From an uncultured Paracoccaceae bacterium (GTDB lineage Bacteria; Pseudomonadota; Alphaproteobacteria; Rhodobacterales; Rhodobacteraceae), in the NCBI GenBank assembly GCA_937146765.1, contig CAKZRP010000020.1, positions 62,001-126,000 of the forward strand: 64,000 nt of DNA, in the 5' to 3' direction. The notes beneath the pieces were generated by a model. The model saw only the letters and a program-made list of their open reading frames with translations, did no database searches and had not been told where the DNA came from. Within the stretch, counting starts at the first letter, position 1, and the number at the start of each line of letters is the position of its first letter. The position numbers and the translations under genes were made by a program. This document shows, piece by piece, positions 17,093 through 24,789 of this stretch.

Positions 17093-17947
17093 TTAACCCT
17101 GATATTCGGGCAGCTCTTCCATCTGCTGTTTGGTCAGCATGGTGTAGATGCGGATGGTGCCATCCTGATCTTCGATGGTCAGATCATCCAGACCCAGCTC
17201 CACCGGTTTTGCACCGAGGCCGAGGAAGCCACCCACATCGACGATCACGGCATCCACCGAACCCTCGCCATCCACAACGATGTCAGAGACTTCGCCCACC
17301 ATTTCTTCATTGGCGTCAAAGGCGGTGGCACCGGTCAGCTCCTCGGCGGTGAACTCACCGGCCGTCCCGGCAGAGGCACCAAGATCAGCGGTGTCATGGG
17401 TTCCCACCACGCCATCGACGATCTGGTCGGCGGAGGTGTCCGCGGTGGCCTGCTGGTCGATGGTTGCGTCGCCATCAAGGGCTGCGTCACCCGACAGGTC
17501 GGCTTCGGCATCGATCTGGGCCGACATCCCATAGGAGGGGGCGGATTCCAGAGCTGCGACCGGCGCATTCAGAACCAGGAAGTAATCCTCGGCACCCTCC
17601 GCAGTGGAGCCGTCACGGACGAAGGTCAGGGCGTCCATGTCGACGGCGACCTGATTCTCGCCGATGCCAAGGAAACCGCCGATATCGACCAGAACCGCCT
17701 CGACGGAGCCATCGCGGCTGAGGATGATGTCATTGACCTCGCCGATGTCTTTCCAGCCATCCTGCACCCCATCCATCACGTCGGTCAGCCCGTCGGTCTC
17801 GGTCTGGTAGATGCGTTCGCCCACAAAGGAGGAGGCCTGGAATTCACTTGGACCTGCTTCGGTGCGGAACATGCTGCTGGTCTCCGCGGCCACAGCCGGC
17901 AGACCCATTGCGATCACGAGGGAAGTAGAAATCAACAGCTTTTTCAT
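17093..17947 (-). CDS. Exported protein with two PRC-barrel domains
   Basis: A 284-residue protein with a signal peptide (1-20, GLPAVAA). Two PRC-barrel domains share the pattern ...GEV/DI...GSV-A-V-VD-GGFLG-G: the first about 40-135 (VDIGGFLGIGENQVAVDMD), the second about 195-280 (VDVGGFLGLGAKPVELGLD). They are joined by a low-complexity D/A/T-rich linker near 140-195. The product should be periplasmic. PRC barrels bind small ligands or partner proteins; exported forms are common in this clade but not understood. The EcfG promoter upstream makes it a stress regulon member. Confidence 0.85.
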   Translation of the reverse strand: MKKLLISTSLVIAMGLPAVAAETSSMFRTEAGPSEFQASSFVGERIYQTETDGLTDVMDGVQDGWKDIGEVNDIILSRDGSVEAVLVDIGGFLGIGENQVAVDMDALTFVRDGSTAEGAEDYFLVLNAPVAALESAPSYGMSAQIDAEADLSGDAALDGDATIDQQATADTSADQIVDGVVGTHDTADLGASAGTAGEFTAEELTGATAFDANEEMVGEVSDIVVDGEGSVDAVIVDVGGFLGLGAKPVELGLDDLTIEDQDGTIRIYTMLTKQQMEELPEYQG

Positions 17948-18002
17948 GGTCTTAACTCCTGTTTTCGTGTCACTCAGATGCGCGCTTGAGCTTCACATGG
18001 AC

Positions 18003-18027
18003 AACGTGATCCGCCGCGAAGTGTTCC
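18003..18027 (-). promoter_or_regulatory. EcfG promoter for the PRC-barrel gene
   Basis: Minus strand GGAAC (18027-18023), 16-base spacer, CGTT (18006-18003) followed by GT. Exact consensus, about 56 bases upstream of the ATG at 17947, the same spacing as the other minus-strand EcfG promoters here. Confidence 0.85.
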
Positions 18028-18091
18028 GCGGTGAGGAATTTTTTTTTCGCCCGACCGGCCGATTGGCGCCGCTTGGGCGAAAACCGGCATG

Positions 18092-18119
18092 AAAAAAGGC
18101 CGCCCGGTGGGGCGGCCTT
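18092..18119 (-). terminator. Rho-independent terminator of the nepR-ecfG-kinase operon
   Basis: Perfect 10-bp stem AAGGCCGCCC (18096-18105) with GGGCGGCCTT (18110-18119) and an A-run at 18092-18097, that is a T-run for minus-strand transcripts, shortly after the kinase stop. Confidence 0.85.
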
Positions 18120-18158
18120 GTGACGGATGACGATGACCTCGGCGAAACCGTGGGAGGG

Positions 18159-20009
18159 TCAGTTTTGATCCTCTTCGCCCATTCCGGCTGGACCGGAATG
18201 TCCAGGTTCAAAGGGCATCACCTCAAAGGTCAGGCTGACCGAGAACCTGTCCTGTTCCTCGATGATCTCCGGTTTGCACTCCAACTGACGGGCGAACCCC
18301 CGGATCAGCTGGCTGCCGAGTCCGGTGCCTTCTTCCTCGACCTCGAGGGTCTGCGAGGTGGAATTGGCCACGGTCAGGCAGACTTCGTTCTCGCCCTGCA
18401 TCCGGAAGCTCACGGTCACCCAGCGCCGTCCTTCGGCATCGGGGCCCAGATATTTCAACGCGTTTGTGACCGCTTCCACGGTCAGCAGCGCCAGCGGCAC
18501 GGCCTGGTCGGGATAGAGAACGACGGTGTCAAAATCCATGGTGATCTGCGGCACCGGCGCGTCGGTCGGGGCCAGATCGGTGAGGGGGCGGATCACGTCG
18601 CGCAGCAGGTCATTGGCCTGGACCTGACCGAGATCGGAAGCCTGATAAAGGGTCTGGTGCACCGTCGCCATGCTGGTCACCCGCCGTTTGACCGTGCGCA
18701 GGGCCGCTATGGTGGTGGGGTTGCGGGTGTTGCGGACCTGCATGGAGATGATGGAGGTGATGAGTTGCAGGTTGTTCTTCACCCGGTGGTGCAACTCCTT
18801 CAGCAGCACATCCTTGTCATGCATCGCATCGACAAGTTCCGCCTCGTCCTGCAGGAGCTTTTCGGCGACCTGGATGAACTGATCCTCGATCACTTCGAGT
18901 TCCTGCGGCATGTAGCCGGGGGGCGGCGCAACCGGCAGTTTGCGCGAGCGGGCGAATTGGCGCATCTGCAGGCCGATCAGGCGAAGGTGGCGGACCACAT
19001 GCCGGTCCAGCGCCATGTAGATCAGAATCAGGCTGATCAGCCACATCATGATCGGGAACAAGGCGGGCGTCAGGATCAGGTGGTTCAGCGGACCGGTTCG
19101 CTGGCCGACATGGAGCACTTCGGGATCCCAGCTGCCGACCACATAGAACCCGTCCGTCAGAACCGGCACGATGGAATAGAGCCGCCGCTGACCGGCGGCA
19201 TTCTCGGCTTCGATCCAGCGGGGTGAATGGGCAATGAGATCGGCAATGGAGAATCCCATGGGCAGACGCTCTCGCGCGGTTTCGCGAACCCCCGAGGTGC
19301 TGAGGATCTCGCCGTCTACATTGACGGTTACAAGGTCGATCGGCCGATCGCCCAGTTTCTCCTGAAAGGTCCTGTCCAGGGTCTGCAAGGGAACGTGGAT
19401 GATCTGGCTGCCGATGAAATTGCCGGTTGCGGTAAAGACCGGCTCCGAAATCACCAGGATGGGACCACCGGCGATGGGGCCAAAGGAATTCACCCGTACT
19501 TCGCGGACAGGATTGACCATCCAGTCGGAAAATTCCGGGTTGGTGGTGAAGTCGATCTCGAGCGCGCCAGAGGCGCAGCTCATCAAGCCGTCGGCGGGCA
19601 GGAAGCCGGCAAAGCTGTATTGCTCCGGATTGCCTGCCACGAACCGTTCCATCAGTGTCCGACAGGTGCGATTGTCGCTGAGCAGGGCCGGAACGGTGAG
19701 CGAGAGCGTTTCGGCTGCCGCAAAGGCGGATTTGATGACTTCGCGTTCCTCCTGCGCAAACTCGGCGGTCAGGGCCTGCAGGCTGAGGTTGTTGGATTCC
19801 TGCACCTCGCGCTGGAGCCGCACTGTCTGGTCCACCGCGATAAGCCCGATTGGCACCAGTGCCCCCGACAGCATCACCGCGAGGCGCACAGAGATGCTGC
19901 GCGCCCAGGTCATGAACCGGGGCGCGTCAGAGTCGGTCTTGTCAGAGGCGGTGGTGCTCCGGTCCGACTTGAGGAAGGGGACCAGAGCCGGGAAGATCGG
20001 CCTGTTCAC
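18159..20009 (-). CDS. HWE/HisKA_2 sensor histidine kinase of the general stress response
   Basis: A 616-residue membrane kinase. Transmembrane helices lie at about 41-60 and 311-333 and flank a periplasmic sensor of some 250 residues. A cytoplasmic coiled segment leads to the dimerisation/phosphoacceptor block LKELHHRVKNNLQL (H408) of the HisKA_2/HWE class, then a HATPase domain (AVTNALKY, GTGLGSQLI). Kinases of this class phosphorylate PhyR. Its ATG overlaps the ecfG stop (ATGA), so it is made with the sigma factor and anti-sigma factor and is the likely local PhyR kinase. Confidence 0.88.
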   Translation of the reverse strand: MNRPIFPALVPFLKSDRSTTASDKTDSDAPRFMTWARSISVRLAVMLSGALVPIGLIAVDQTVRLQREVQESNNLSLQALTAEFAQEEREVIKSAFAAAETLSLTVPALLSDNRTCRTLMERFVAGNPEQYSFAGFLPADGLMSCASGALEIDFTTNPEFSDWMVNPVREVRVNSFGPIAGGPILVISEPVFTATGNFIGSQIIHVPLQTLDRTFQEKLGDRPIDLVTVNVDGEILSTSGVRETARERLPMGFSIADLIAHSPRWIEAENAAGQRRLYSIVPVLTDGFYVVGSWDPEVLHVGQRTGPLNHLILTPALFPIMMWLISLILIYMALDRHVVRHLRLIGLQMRQFARSRKLPVAPPPGYMPQELEVIEDQFIQVAEKLLQDEAELVDAMHDKDVLLKELHHRVKNNLQLITSIISMQVRNTRNPTTIAALRTVKRRVTSMATVHQTLYQASDLGQVQANDLLRDVIRPLTDLAPTDAPVPQITMDFDTVVLYPDQAVPLALLTVEAVTNALKYLGPDAEGRRWVTVSFRMQGENEVCLTVANSTSQTLEVEEEGTGLGSQLIRGFARQLECKPEIIEEQDRFSVSLTFEVMPFEPGHSGPAGMGEEDQN

Positions 20010-20563
20010 GCGGCGGTTCCACCACTGGCCGCGACCACGGCGTGGGTGGCGGCGTCGGTGATCTCCATCGGGTCAGTGGCACTCAGATGCATCTTGATCG
20101 CCAGGGCCTCGCGACCGCGGTTGAGGCGGCTCTTGATGGTGCCGACCTTGACGCCGCAAACCTCGGCGGCTTCCTCGTAGGAATATTGCAGCACGCCGAC
20201 GAGGGTCAGCACCTCGCGCTGCTCGACCGGCAGCTCGGCCAGGGCGGCGCGGAACTCTGCCAGTTGCAGGCGGCCGTCGTGGGCTGGTTTCACCGAGATC
20301 GCATCGATGATGGCGCCGGTGGCATCCTCCACCTCGCGCACGGCCTTGCGGCGGTTGGAATAGAAGGTGTTGCGCAGGATGGTGAACAGCCAGGCCCGCA
20401 TGTTGGTGCCTTCCTGGAACTTGTCGAGATTGCTCCAGGCCTTGAGCACCGTGTCCTGAACGAGGTCATCGGCGGCGGCATCGTTTCGGGTGAGGCTCAT
20501 GGCGAAGGCGCGCAGCACCTTCATGTGGCTGGTCAATTCGACCTTGGCATCCTGTCGGTCCAT
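20006..20563 (-). CDS. ecfG: General stress sigma factor EcfG (ECF15 family)
   Basis: A 185-residue ECF sigma factor. Region 2 (FAMSLTRNDAAADDLVQDTVLKAWSN) and region 4 (LPVEQREVLTLVGVLQYSYEEAAEVCGVKVGTIKSR) are complete. It recognises GGAAC-N16/17-CGTT promoters and is held inactive by NepR until phosphorylated PhyR takes NepR away. The start overlaps the nepR stop (TAATG) with AGGAGG upstream. As it lies downstream of an EcfG promoter it activates its own synthesis. Confidence 0.93.
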   Translation of the reverse strand: MDRQDAKVELTSHMKVLRAFAMSLTRNDAAADDLVQDTVLKAWSNLDKFQEGTNMRAWLFTILRNTFYSNRRKAVREVEDATGAIIDAISVKPAHDGRLQLAEFRAALAELPVEQREVLTLVGVLQYSYEEAAEVCGVKVGTIKSRLNRGREALAIKMHLSATDPMEITDAATHAVVAASGGTAA

Positions 20564-20760
20564 TATTCAGCCTCCTCCTGAGACTGGTGCGGAGCCGAAC
20601 TGGCCTCCGGAGCGCCCATCTGGGCCGGAATCTTGTCCAGACGATCAAGGAGATCCATCAATTGCGGTGGCAGATCCGCATTGGCATCCTCCTCGAAAAC
20701 CTTCTTGAGGTTCTCGTCGATCAGGGTTTCCCATGGCTGGGTCTGGGGCCGGTTTGCCAT
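20563..20760 (-). CDS. nepR: Anti-sigma factor NepR
   Basis: A 65-residue protein with the two short helices of NepR (IDENLKKVFEEDAN and LPPQLMDLLDRLDKI) that grip EcfG or, under stress, the sigma-like domain of PhyR. Tails at both ends look unstructured, as in the family. The start at 20760 is chosen because the conserved core begins about ten residues later. The stop overlaps the sigma factor start by one base. Confidence 0.9.
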   Translation of the reverse strand: MANRPQTQPWETLIDENLKKVFEEDANADLPPQLMDLLDRLDKIPAQMGAPEASSAPHQSQEEAE

Positions 20761-20813
20761 ATGCGTCTCCCGCTTCACCTTACTGACAGTCGCAAAGAAA
20801 TTTGCTTTTCTGG

Positions 20814-20844
20814 GGAACAAACGTCCGACAGCCGCGTTTGTTCC
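20814..20844. promoter_or_regulatory. Palindromic, bidirectional EcfG promoter (nepR / phyR)
   Basis: A 10-bp inverted repeat, GGAACAAACG (20814-20823) and CGTTTGTTCC (20835-20844), reads as GGAAC-N16-CGTT on both strands: plus strand -35 20814-20818 and -10 20835-20838 (phyR); minus strand -35 20844-20840 and -10 20823-20820 (nepR). Each -35 is fused to the -10 of the other direction, so two polymerases cannot bind at the same time. Predicted leaders are about 27 bases for phyR and 52 for nepR. Confidence 0.88.
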
Positions 20845-20872
20845 AAGAAATATTGGTGACAGGAGAAAAAAA

Positions 20873-21694
20873 TTGTCGACCCCAACGACCGGACAAGCCC
20901 TCACTCTGTCGGACCTCATTGCACCGCATCTGCCCTACCTGCGCCGCTATGCGCGGGCGCTTACCGGGGCGCAGGGCTCCGGTGACACCTATGCCGCCTC
21001 GACGCTGGAGGCGATCCTTGCCGATCCGAGCTGCTTTGAGGCCCAGCATCTGGGTGGTAAAGTGGCTCTGTTCAAGGTGTTTCACACGCTTTGGAGCAGT
21101 TCCGGCCAGCCGGTGGCCGATCTGGACGAGGGCCTGCGGGCGCGGGCGCTGAAGCATCTTGCGGCCTTGACGCCAAACACCCGCGAGGCGCTGCTGCTCA
21201 ACACGGTCGAGGGATTTTCCGCCAGCGAGGTGGGCGACATCATGGCCGTGGGCACCGAAGAGGCCAGCCGCCTCGTAAAGCTGGCGCGCGACGAGATGCA
21301 GCAATCGGTGCGCGGCAAGATCATGATCATCGAGGATGAGGCGATCATCGCGATGGATCTCGAAGGGATCTGTTCGATGATGGGTCATGAGGTCACCGGC
21401 ATCGCCCGCACCCACAAGGCGGCGGTGAAGCTGGGGCAGAAGGAACGCCCGGACCTGATCCTCGCCGATATCCAGCTGGCCGACAATTCGAGCGGCATCG
21501 ACGCGGTTGCGGATCTGCTGGAGGATCTCGGCGATGTGCCGGTGATCTTCATCACCGCCTTCCCCGAGCGCCTGCTGACAGGGGAGCGCCACGAACCTGC
21601 CTTCATGATCGCCAAGCCCTATGTGCCCGAGCAGGTGATCTCCGCCGTCAGCCAGGCAATGTTCTTCGCCTCCACCGACACGCTGACCAGCTGA
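20873..21694 (+). CDS. phyR: Anti-anti-sigma response regulator PhyR
   Basis: A 273-residue regulator: an N-terminal sigma-like domain (about 1-140, region-2-like LIAPHLPYLRRYARALTG and region-4-like LTPNTREALLLNTVEGFSASEV) and a C-terminal receiver (about 148-265) with phosphoacceptor D199 in ILADIQL and the PhyR-typical FITAFPERLLTG before K248. Phosphorylation frees the sigma-like part to bind NepR. Translation very likely begins at a TTG (20873), with AGGAG at 20861-20865; no ATG is close by. A terminator follows. Confidence 0.93.
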   Translation: MSTPTTGQALTLSDLIAPHLPYLRRYARALTGAQGSGDTYAASTLEAILADPSCFEAQHLGGKVALFKVFHTLWSSSGQPVADLDEGLRARALKHLAALTPNTREALLLNTVEGFSASEVGDIMAVGTEEASRLVKLARDEMQQSVRGKIMIIEDEAIIAMDLEGICSMMGHEVTGIARTHKAAVKLGQKERPDLILADIQLADNSSGIDAVADLLEDLGDVPVIFITAFPERLLTGERHEPAFMIAKPYVPEQVISAVSQAMFFASTDTLTS

Positions 21695-21720
21695 GCCATT
21701 CGGTCAGAACAATGATCGAC

Positions 21721-21752
21721 CCCCGCGTCCGCTTCGGCGCGGGGTTTTCTTT
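21721..21752 (+). terminator. Rho-independent terminator of phyR
   Basis: Stem CCCCGCG (21721-21727) with CGCGGGG (21738-21744) followed by TTTTCTTTG. Confidence 0.85.
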
Positions 21753-21785
21753 GTTTTCGCCCGATGGATGCCAGCGCCGTGCGCA

Positions 21786-21826
21786 GAGAAAAAGAGGCCC
21801 TGCGGACCGGGGGCGGTCGCAGGGCC
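21786..21826 (-). terminator. Rho-independent terminator of dps
   Basis: Perfect 11-bp stem GAGGCCCTGCG (21792-21802) with CGCAGGGCCTC (21816-21826); the AAAAA at 21787-21791 gives the T-run on the minus strand. Confidence 0.85.
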
Positions 21827-21847
21827 TCGGGATGGATGCCGACCGGC

Positions 21848-22345
21848 TTACGAGGCAGACAAAGCCCGCAACATCCAAGCTGCTTTCTCGTGGAAGGCGG
21901 CACGTTCGGTGGCGAGGTCGCCCGTCACCATGTCCTTGCGCGCCTCCGCGAGTTCGATCAACGCGTGCAGGCGATGGGCCAGACGCATGTGATCGGCTTC
22001 GAGATCCTTGCACATCTCGCCGGCGCTCGGCATCTGGCCGAGGTCATCGACGATACTGTCCGATAGCACGCCCATGATCTTGGTCGGCGTCAGGTGACCC
22101 AGGGCCCGGATCCGCTCCGCCAGTTCGTCGGCGGCAGCGAACATGTTCTGGTACTGCGCCTCGGTGAGGTTGTGCAGCGAGAAGAACAGCGGCCCTTCCA
22201 CGTTCCAGTGGTAGATATGGGTCTTGAGCGTGAGGCGGTAGGTATCCGCCAGCACGTCGCTCAGGCCTTCGGCAATCGGGGTGGTGTCCCGAACACCGGT
22301 TTTAACCGGGGCGATTTGCGGTTTCACGTTGAGTGCAGTGGTCAT
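21848..22345 (-). CDS. dps: Dps family DNA-binding ferritin-like protein
   Basis: A 165-residue Dps protein. The inter-subunit ferroxidase residues lie in THIYHWNVEGPLFFSLHNLTE and the following FAAADELAERIRALG. Dps forms a twelve-subunit shell that oxidises and stores iron with hydrogen peroxide and coats DNA. It follows the DUF1328 gene by 49 bases on the same strand; no separate promoter is evident, so both are likely driven by the EcfG promoter at 22612-22636. Confidence 0.92.
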   Translation of the reverse strand: MTTALNVKPQIAPVKTGVRDTTPIAEGLSDVLADTYRLTLKTHIYHWNVEGPLFFSLHNLTEAQYQNMFAAADELAERIRALGHLTPTKIMGVLSDSIVDDLGQMPSAGEMCKDLEADHMRLAHRLHALIELAEARKDMVTGDLATERAAFHEKAAWMLRALSAS

Positions 22346-22394
22346 CAGGGTCTCCTTTGGTCTTTGACTGGGTCAGTTCTGTGCTGCGATCGGA

Positions 22395-22556
22395 TCATCC
22401 GCGGATGGCGCGGAAGATCAGTGCGGCGACGAACATCACCAGGAAGATGAAGAAGAGGATCTGCGCGATCCCGGCCGAGGCGCTGGCGATACCGCCAAAG
22501 CCAAAGACGGCCGCGATCAGCGCGATCACGAGGAAAGTCAGGGCCCAACCAAGCAT
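22395..22556 (-). CDS. DUF1328 small membrane protein
   Basis: A 53-residue protein made almost wholly of two transmembrane helices ([21 protein letters not shown] and [18 protein letters not shown]), matching the DUF1328 (YtjA-like) family of stress-associated small membrane proteins. GGAGA lies upstream of the ATG at 22556. First gene of a pair with dps. Function unknown. Confidence 0.85.
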   Translation of the reverse strand: MLGWALTFLVIALIAAVFGFGGIASASAGIAQILFFIFLVMFVAALIFRAIRG

Positions 22557-22611
22557 GGGGTGTCTCCTTTGCCGAGTTACAATGCCCGCCCGCTGCGAGC
22601 TTCGTAGAGAC

Positions 22612-22636
22612 AACGGCAAAGGGCCCAGATTGTTCC
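22612..22636 (-). promoter_or_regulatory. EcfG promoter for the DUF1328-dps operon
   Basis: Minus strand GGAAC (22636-22632), 16-base spacer, CGTT (22615-22612) then GT. Exact consensus, 56 bases upstream of the DUF1328 ATG. Confidence 0.87.
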
Positions 22637-22715
22637 ACGCCTCGCTGTCTCTCTGCGCCGGAAAGTGAAAACCAGTTGACTCGTCGGCGGGCCTCGGCCA
22701 TCTCGGGGCGGATGG

Positions 22716-22905
22716 TTCCCTGGTGCCTCAGATGCACGGGGGATGAAAAGGGAATACGGTGAGGTGTAGCCAAAAGGCGCCAATCCCGTGACTGCCCCCG
22801 CAACTGTGAGCGGTGAACGACCCTGCCGATGGCCACTGGATCGCCGACGATCCGGGAAGGCGCGGGGAAGTGACGATCCGCAAGTCAGGAGACCTGCCAT
22901 CAGAT
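22716..22905 (+). promoter_or_regulatory. Cobalamin riboswitch
   Basis: Conserved blocks occur in order: GGTGCC (22722-22727), GGGAATACGGTG (22750-22761), a B12-box core GCAACTGTGAGCGG (22800-22813), CCGGGAAGG near 22852-22860 and AAGTCAGGAGACCTGCC (22882-22898). This is the adenosylcobalamin-responsive fold that lowers expression of uptake genes when B12 is plentiful. About 110 bases separate it from the first gene; a GC-rich hairpin region near 22960-22985 may form the expression platform. A TTGACT at 22676-22681 is a possible -35 with only a poor -10. Confidence 0.93.
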
Positions 22906-23018
22906 CCGAAAGAAGACCCGGGCGGGGTGTCCCGGTGAACGGCCCATGTGCGTGATGGCCCTCCGCGGGGCCGACAGTCAGTGGCCTTCGCCTGTCCTGT
23001 CCTCATGAGGAGCAGTCG

Positions 23019-23852
23019 ATGGCGGTGTGCCAGGAATCCCAACCTGCCGATGGGCGTGCCCGTGCCGCCGATCTGGATGTCCGTGCGGTATCCTGGGCCC
23101 CCGCACGCCGTGCGCCAAGGGTGCTTGAGGAAACCAGTTTTTCAGTCAAGGCAGGGCGGATCCTCGGTGTGGTTGGCCCCAACGGGGCGGGGAAATCGAC
23201 CCTGTTGCGGCTCTTGTACCGGTTCAACAAGCCCTCCAGCGGGCAGGTTCTGGTTGATGGGGTTGACCTCTGGTCGATGCCGCCGAGACTGGCCGCCCGC
23301 AGGGTGGCGGCGGTGCTGCAGGAACAACCCACCGATTTCGGATTGCGGGTGCGCGATATCGTGGCTCTCGGGCGGCTGCCGCATCGCGACGGTCTGGCCT
23401 CTTCCGGGGCGGGGGATGCCCGCATTGTTGCCCGTGCCCTTCACCGGATGGATCTTCTGGACCATGCCGACCGTGGCCTTGGCACCCTCTCCGGTGGCGA
23501 GCGTCAGCGGGTCATGGTGGCCCGCGCCCTCGCGCAGGAGCCGCAGGTCCTGATCCTTGACGAGCCCACCAACCACATGGACATCCGCCATCAGCTCGAC
23601 CTTCTGGCGCTGTTGCGCGAGCTCGATCTCACCATCGTCACCTCGCTGCACGACCTCAACCTCGCGGCGGAGGTCTGCGATGACATCCTGCTGATGACCT
23701 CGGGCCGCATGACCGGTTTCGGCGCCCCCGCCACTGTCCTTTCCGAGACGCGCATTGCCCAGGCCTTTGGCGTTGCCGCGCGGCGGGACCGGTTGCAGCA
23801 GGCCCGGCGCGACCATTTGACTTTCCATCTTCCCAACCAACAGGACCTCTGA
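23019..23852 (+). CDS. btuD: Cobalamin-type ABC transporter ATPase
   Basis: A 277-residue FecE/BtuD-type ATPase: Walker A GPNGAGKSTLL near residues 54-64, signature LSGGERQRVMVARAL, Walker B QVLILDEPT followed by the D-loop NHMD, and the switch histidine in SLHDLN. The start at 23019 follows GAGGAGCAG. First gene behind the cobalamin riboswitch, so vitamin B12 or a corrinoid precursor is the likely substrate. Such proteins are often labelled as coenzyme F420-0 importers by automated naming; the riboswitch argues against that here. Confidence 0.85.
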   Translation: MAVCQESQPADGRARAADLDVRAVSWAPARRAPRVLEETSFSVKAGRILGVVGPNGAGKSTLLRLLYRFNKPSSGQVLVDGVDLWSMPPRLAARRVAAVLQEQPTDFGLRVRDIVALGRLPHRDGLASSGAGDARIVARALHRMDLLDHADRGLGTLSGGERQRVMVARALAQEPQVLILDEPTNHMDIRHQLDLLALLRELDLTIVTSLHDLNLAAEVCDDILLMTSGRMTGFGAPATVLSETRIAQAFGVAARRDRLQQARRDHLTFHLPNQQDL

Positions 23853-23855
23853 TCC

Positions 23856-24785
23856 ATGAAAAAAGCCTTGCTTGCCCTTTGCCTCCTGCCAACTTCTGCC
23901 TGGGCGCAAACAACGGTGCAGAGCTGCGCCCGTGACGTGACCTTCGACAAGGTTCCCCAGGCGGCGATCTCCAACGATGTGAACCTCACCGAGATGATGC
24001 TTGTGCTGGGGCTCGCGGATCACATGGTGGGGTATACCGGCGTCTCCGGCTGGAAGACCCTCGACGAAGAGATGCGGGCCGGTGTCGCCGAGCTGCCGGA
24101 ACTTGCCGAGCGTTACCCCACCAAGGAAGTGCTGATCGGCGCCGATGCGGATTTCTTCTTTGCCGGGTGGAACTACGGCATGAAGGTCGGCGGCGAAGTG
24201 ACCCCCGAGACTCTCGCGCCCTTTGGCATTCAGGTCTATGAGCTGACCGAAAGCTGCATCCATGTCGGCGAGAAAGCCAAGTCGAGCATGGATGACATGT
24301 ACAACGATCTGCTGAACCTGGGTCGCATCTTTGATGTGGAAGCAAAGGCCGAGGCGCTGGTGGCTGGCTACCGGGCAGACCTGGCGGCCCTGACCGACGC
24401 AGGAGGCACCGCCACAGAGGCGCCGCGGGTCTTTGTCTATGACAGTGGCGAGGACGCGCCCTTTACCGCCGGACGCTACGCGATGCCCACCGCGCTGATC
24501 GAAGCGGCAGGCGGCAAGAACATCATGGATGATTTCGAGAAGAGCTGGGCCACGGTGACCTGGGAGGAAGTTGTCGACCGGAACCCGGAGATCGTCGTTA
24601 TCGTGAACTATGGCGATGTAACCGCCGAACAGAAGCGCGATTTCATGATGCAGAACCCTGCCTTTGCGGAAATCGATGCGGTCAAGAACGATCGCTTCAT
24701 CACCCTTGAATATGTCGAAGCCACGCCGGGGCCGCGCAATATCAAGGCGGTCCAGAAGCTCGCAACAGCCTTCAAGGGAGAGTAA
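23856..24785 (+). CDS. btuF: Cobalamin-type ABC transporter substrate-binding protein
   Basis: A 309-residue periplasmic binding protein with a signal peptide (1-18, TSAWAQ) and a class III (BtuF/FecB) fold: NDVNLTEMMLVLGLADHMVGYTG, EVLIGADADFFFAGW and the C-terminal NPEIVVIVNYGD. Three bases separate it from the ATPase gene. Captures the corrinoid after outer membrane passage; no BtuB-type receptor gene lies in this window. Confidence 0.83.
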   Translation: MKKALLALCLLPTSAWAQTTVQSCARDVTFDKVPQAAISNDVNLTEMMLVLGLADHMVGYTGVSGWKTLDEEMRAGVAELPELAERYPTKEVLIGADADFFFAGWNYGMKVGGEVTPETLAPFGIQVYELTESCIHVGEKAKSSMDDMYNDLLNLGRIFDVEAKAEALVAGYRADLAALTDAGGTATEAPRVFVYDSGEDAPFTAGRYAMPTALIEAAGGKNIMDDFEKSWATVTWEEVVDRNPEIVVIVNYGDVTAEQKRDFMMQNPAFAEIDAVKNDRFITLEYVEATPGPRNIKAVQKLATAFKGE

Positions 24786-24789
24786 GAGG

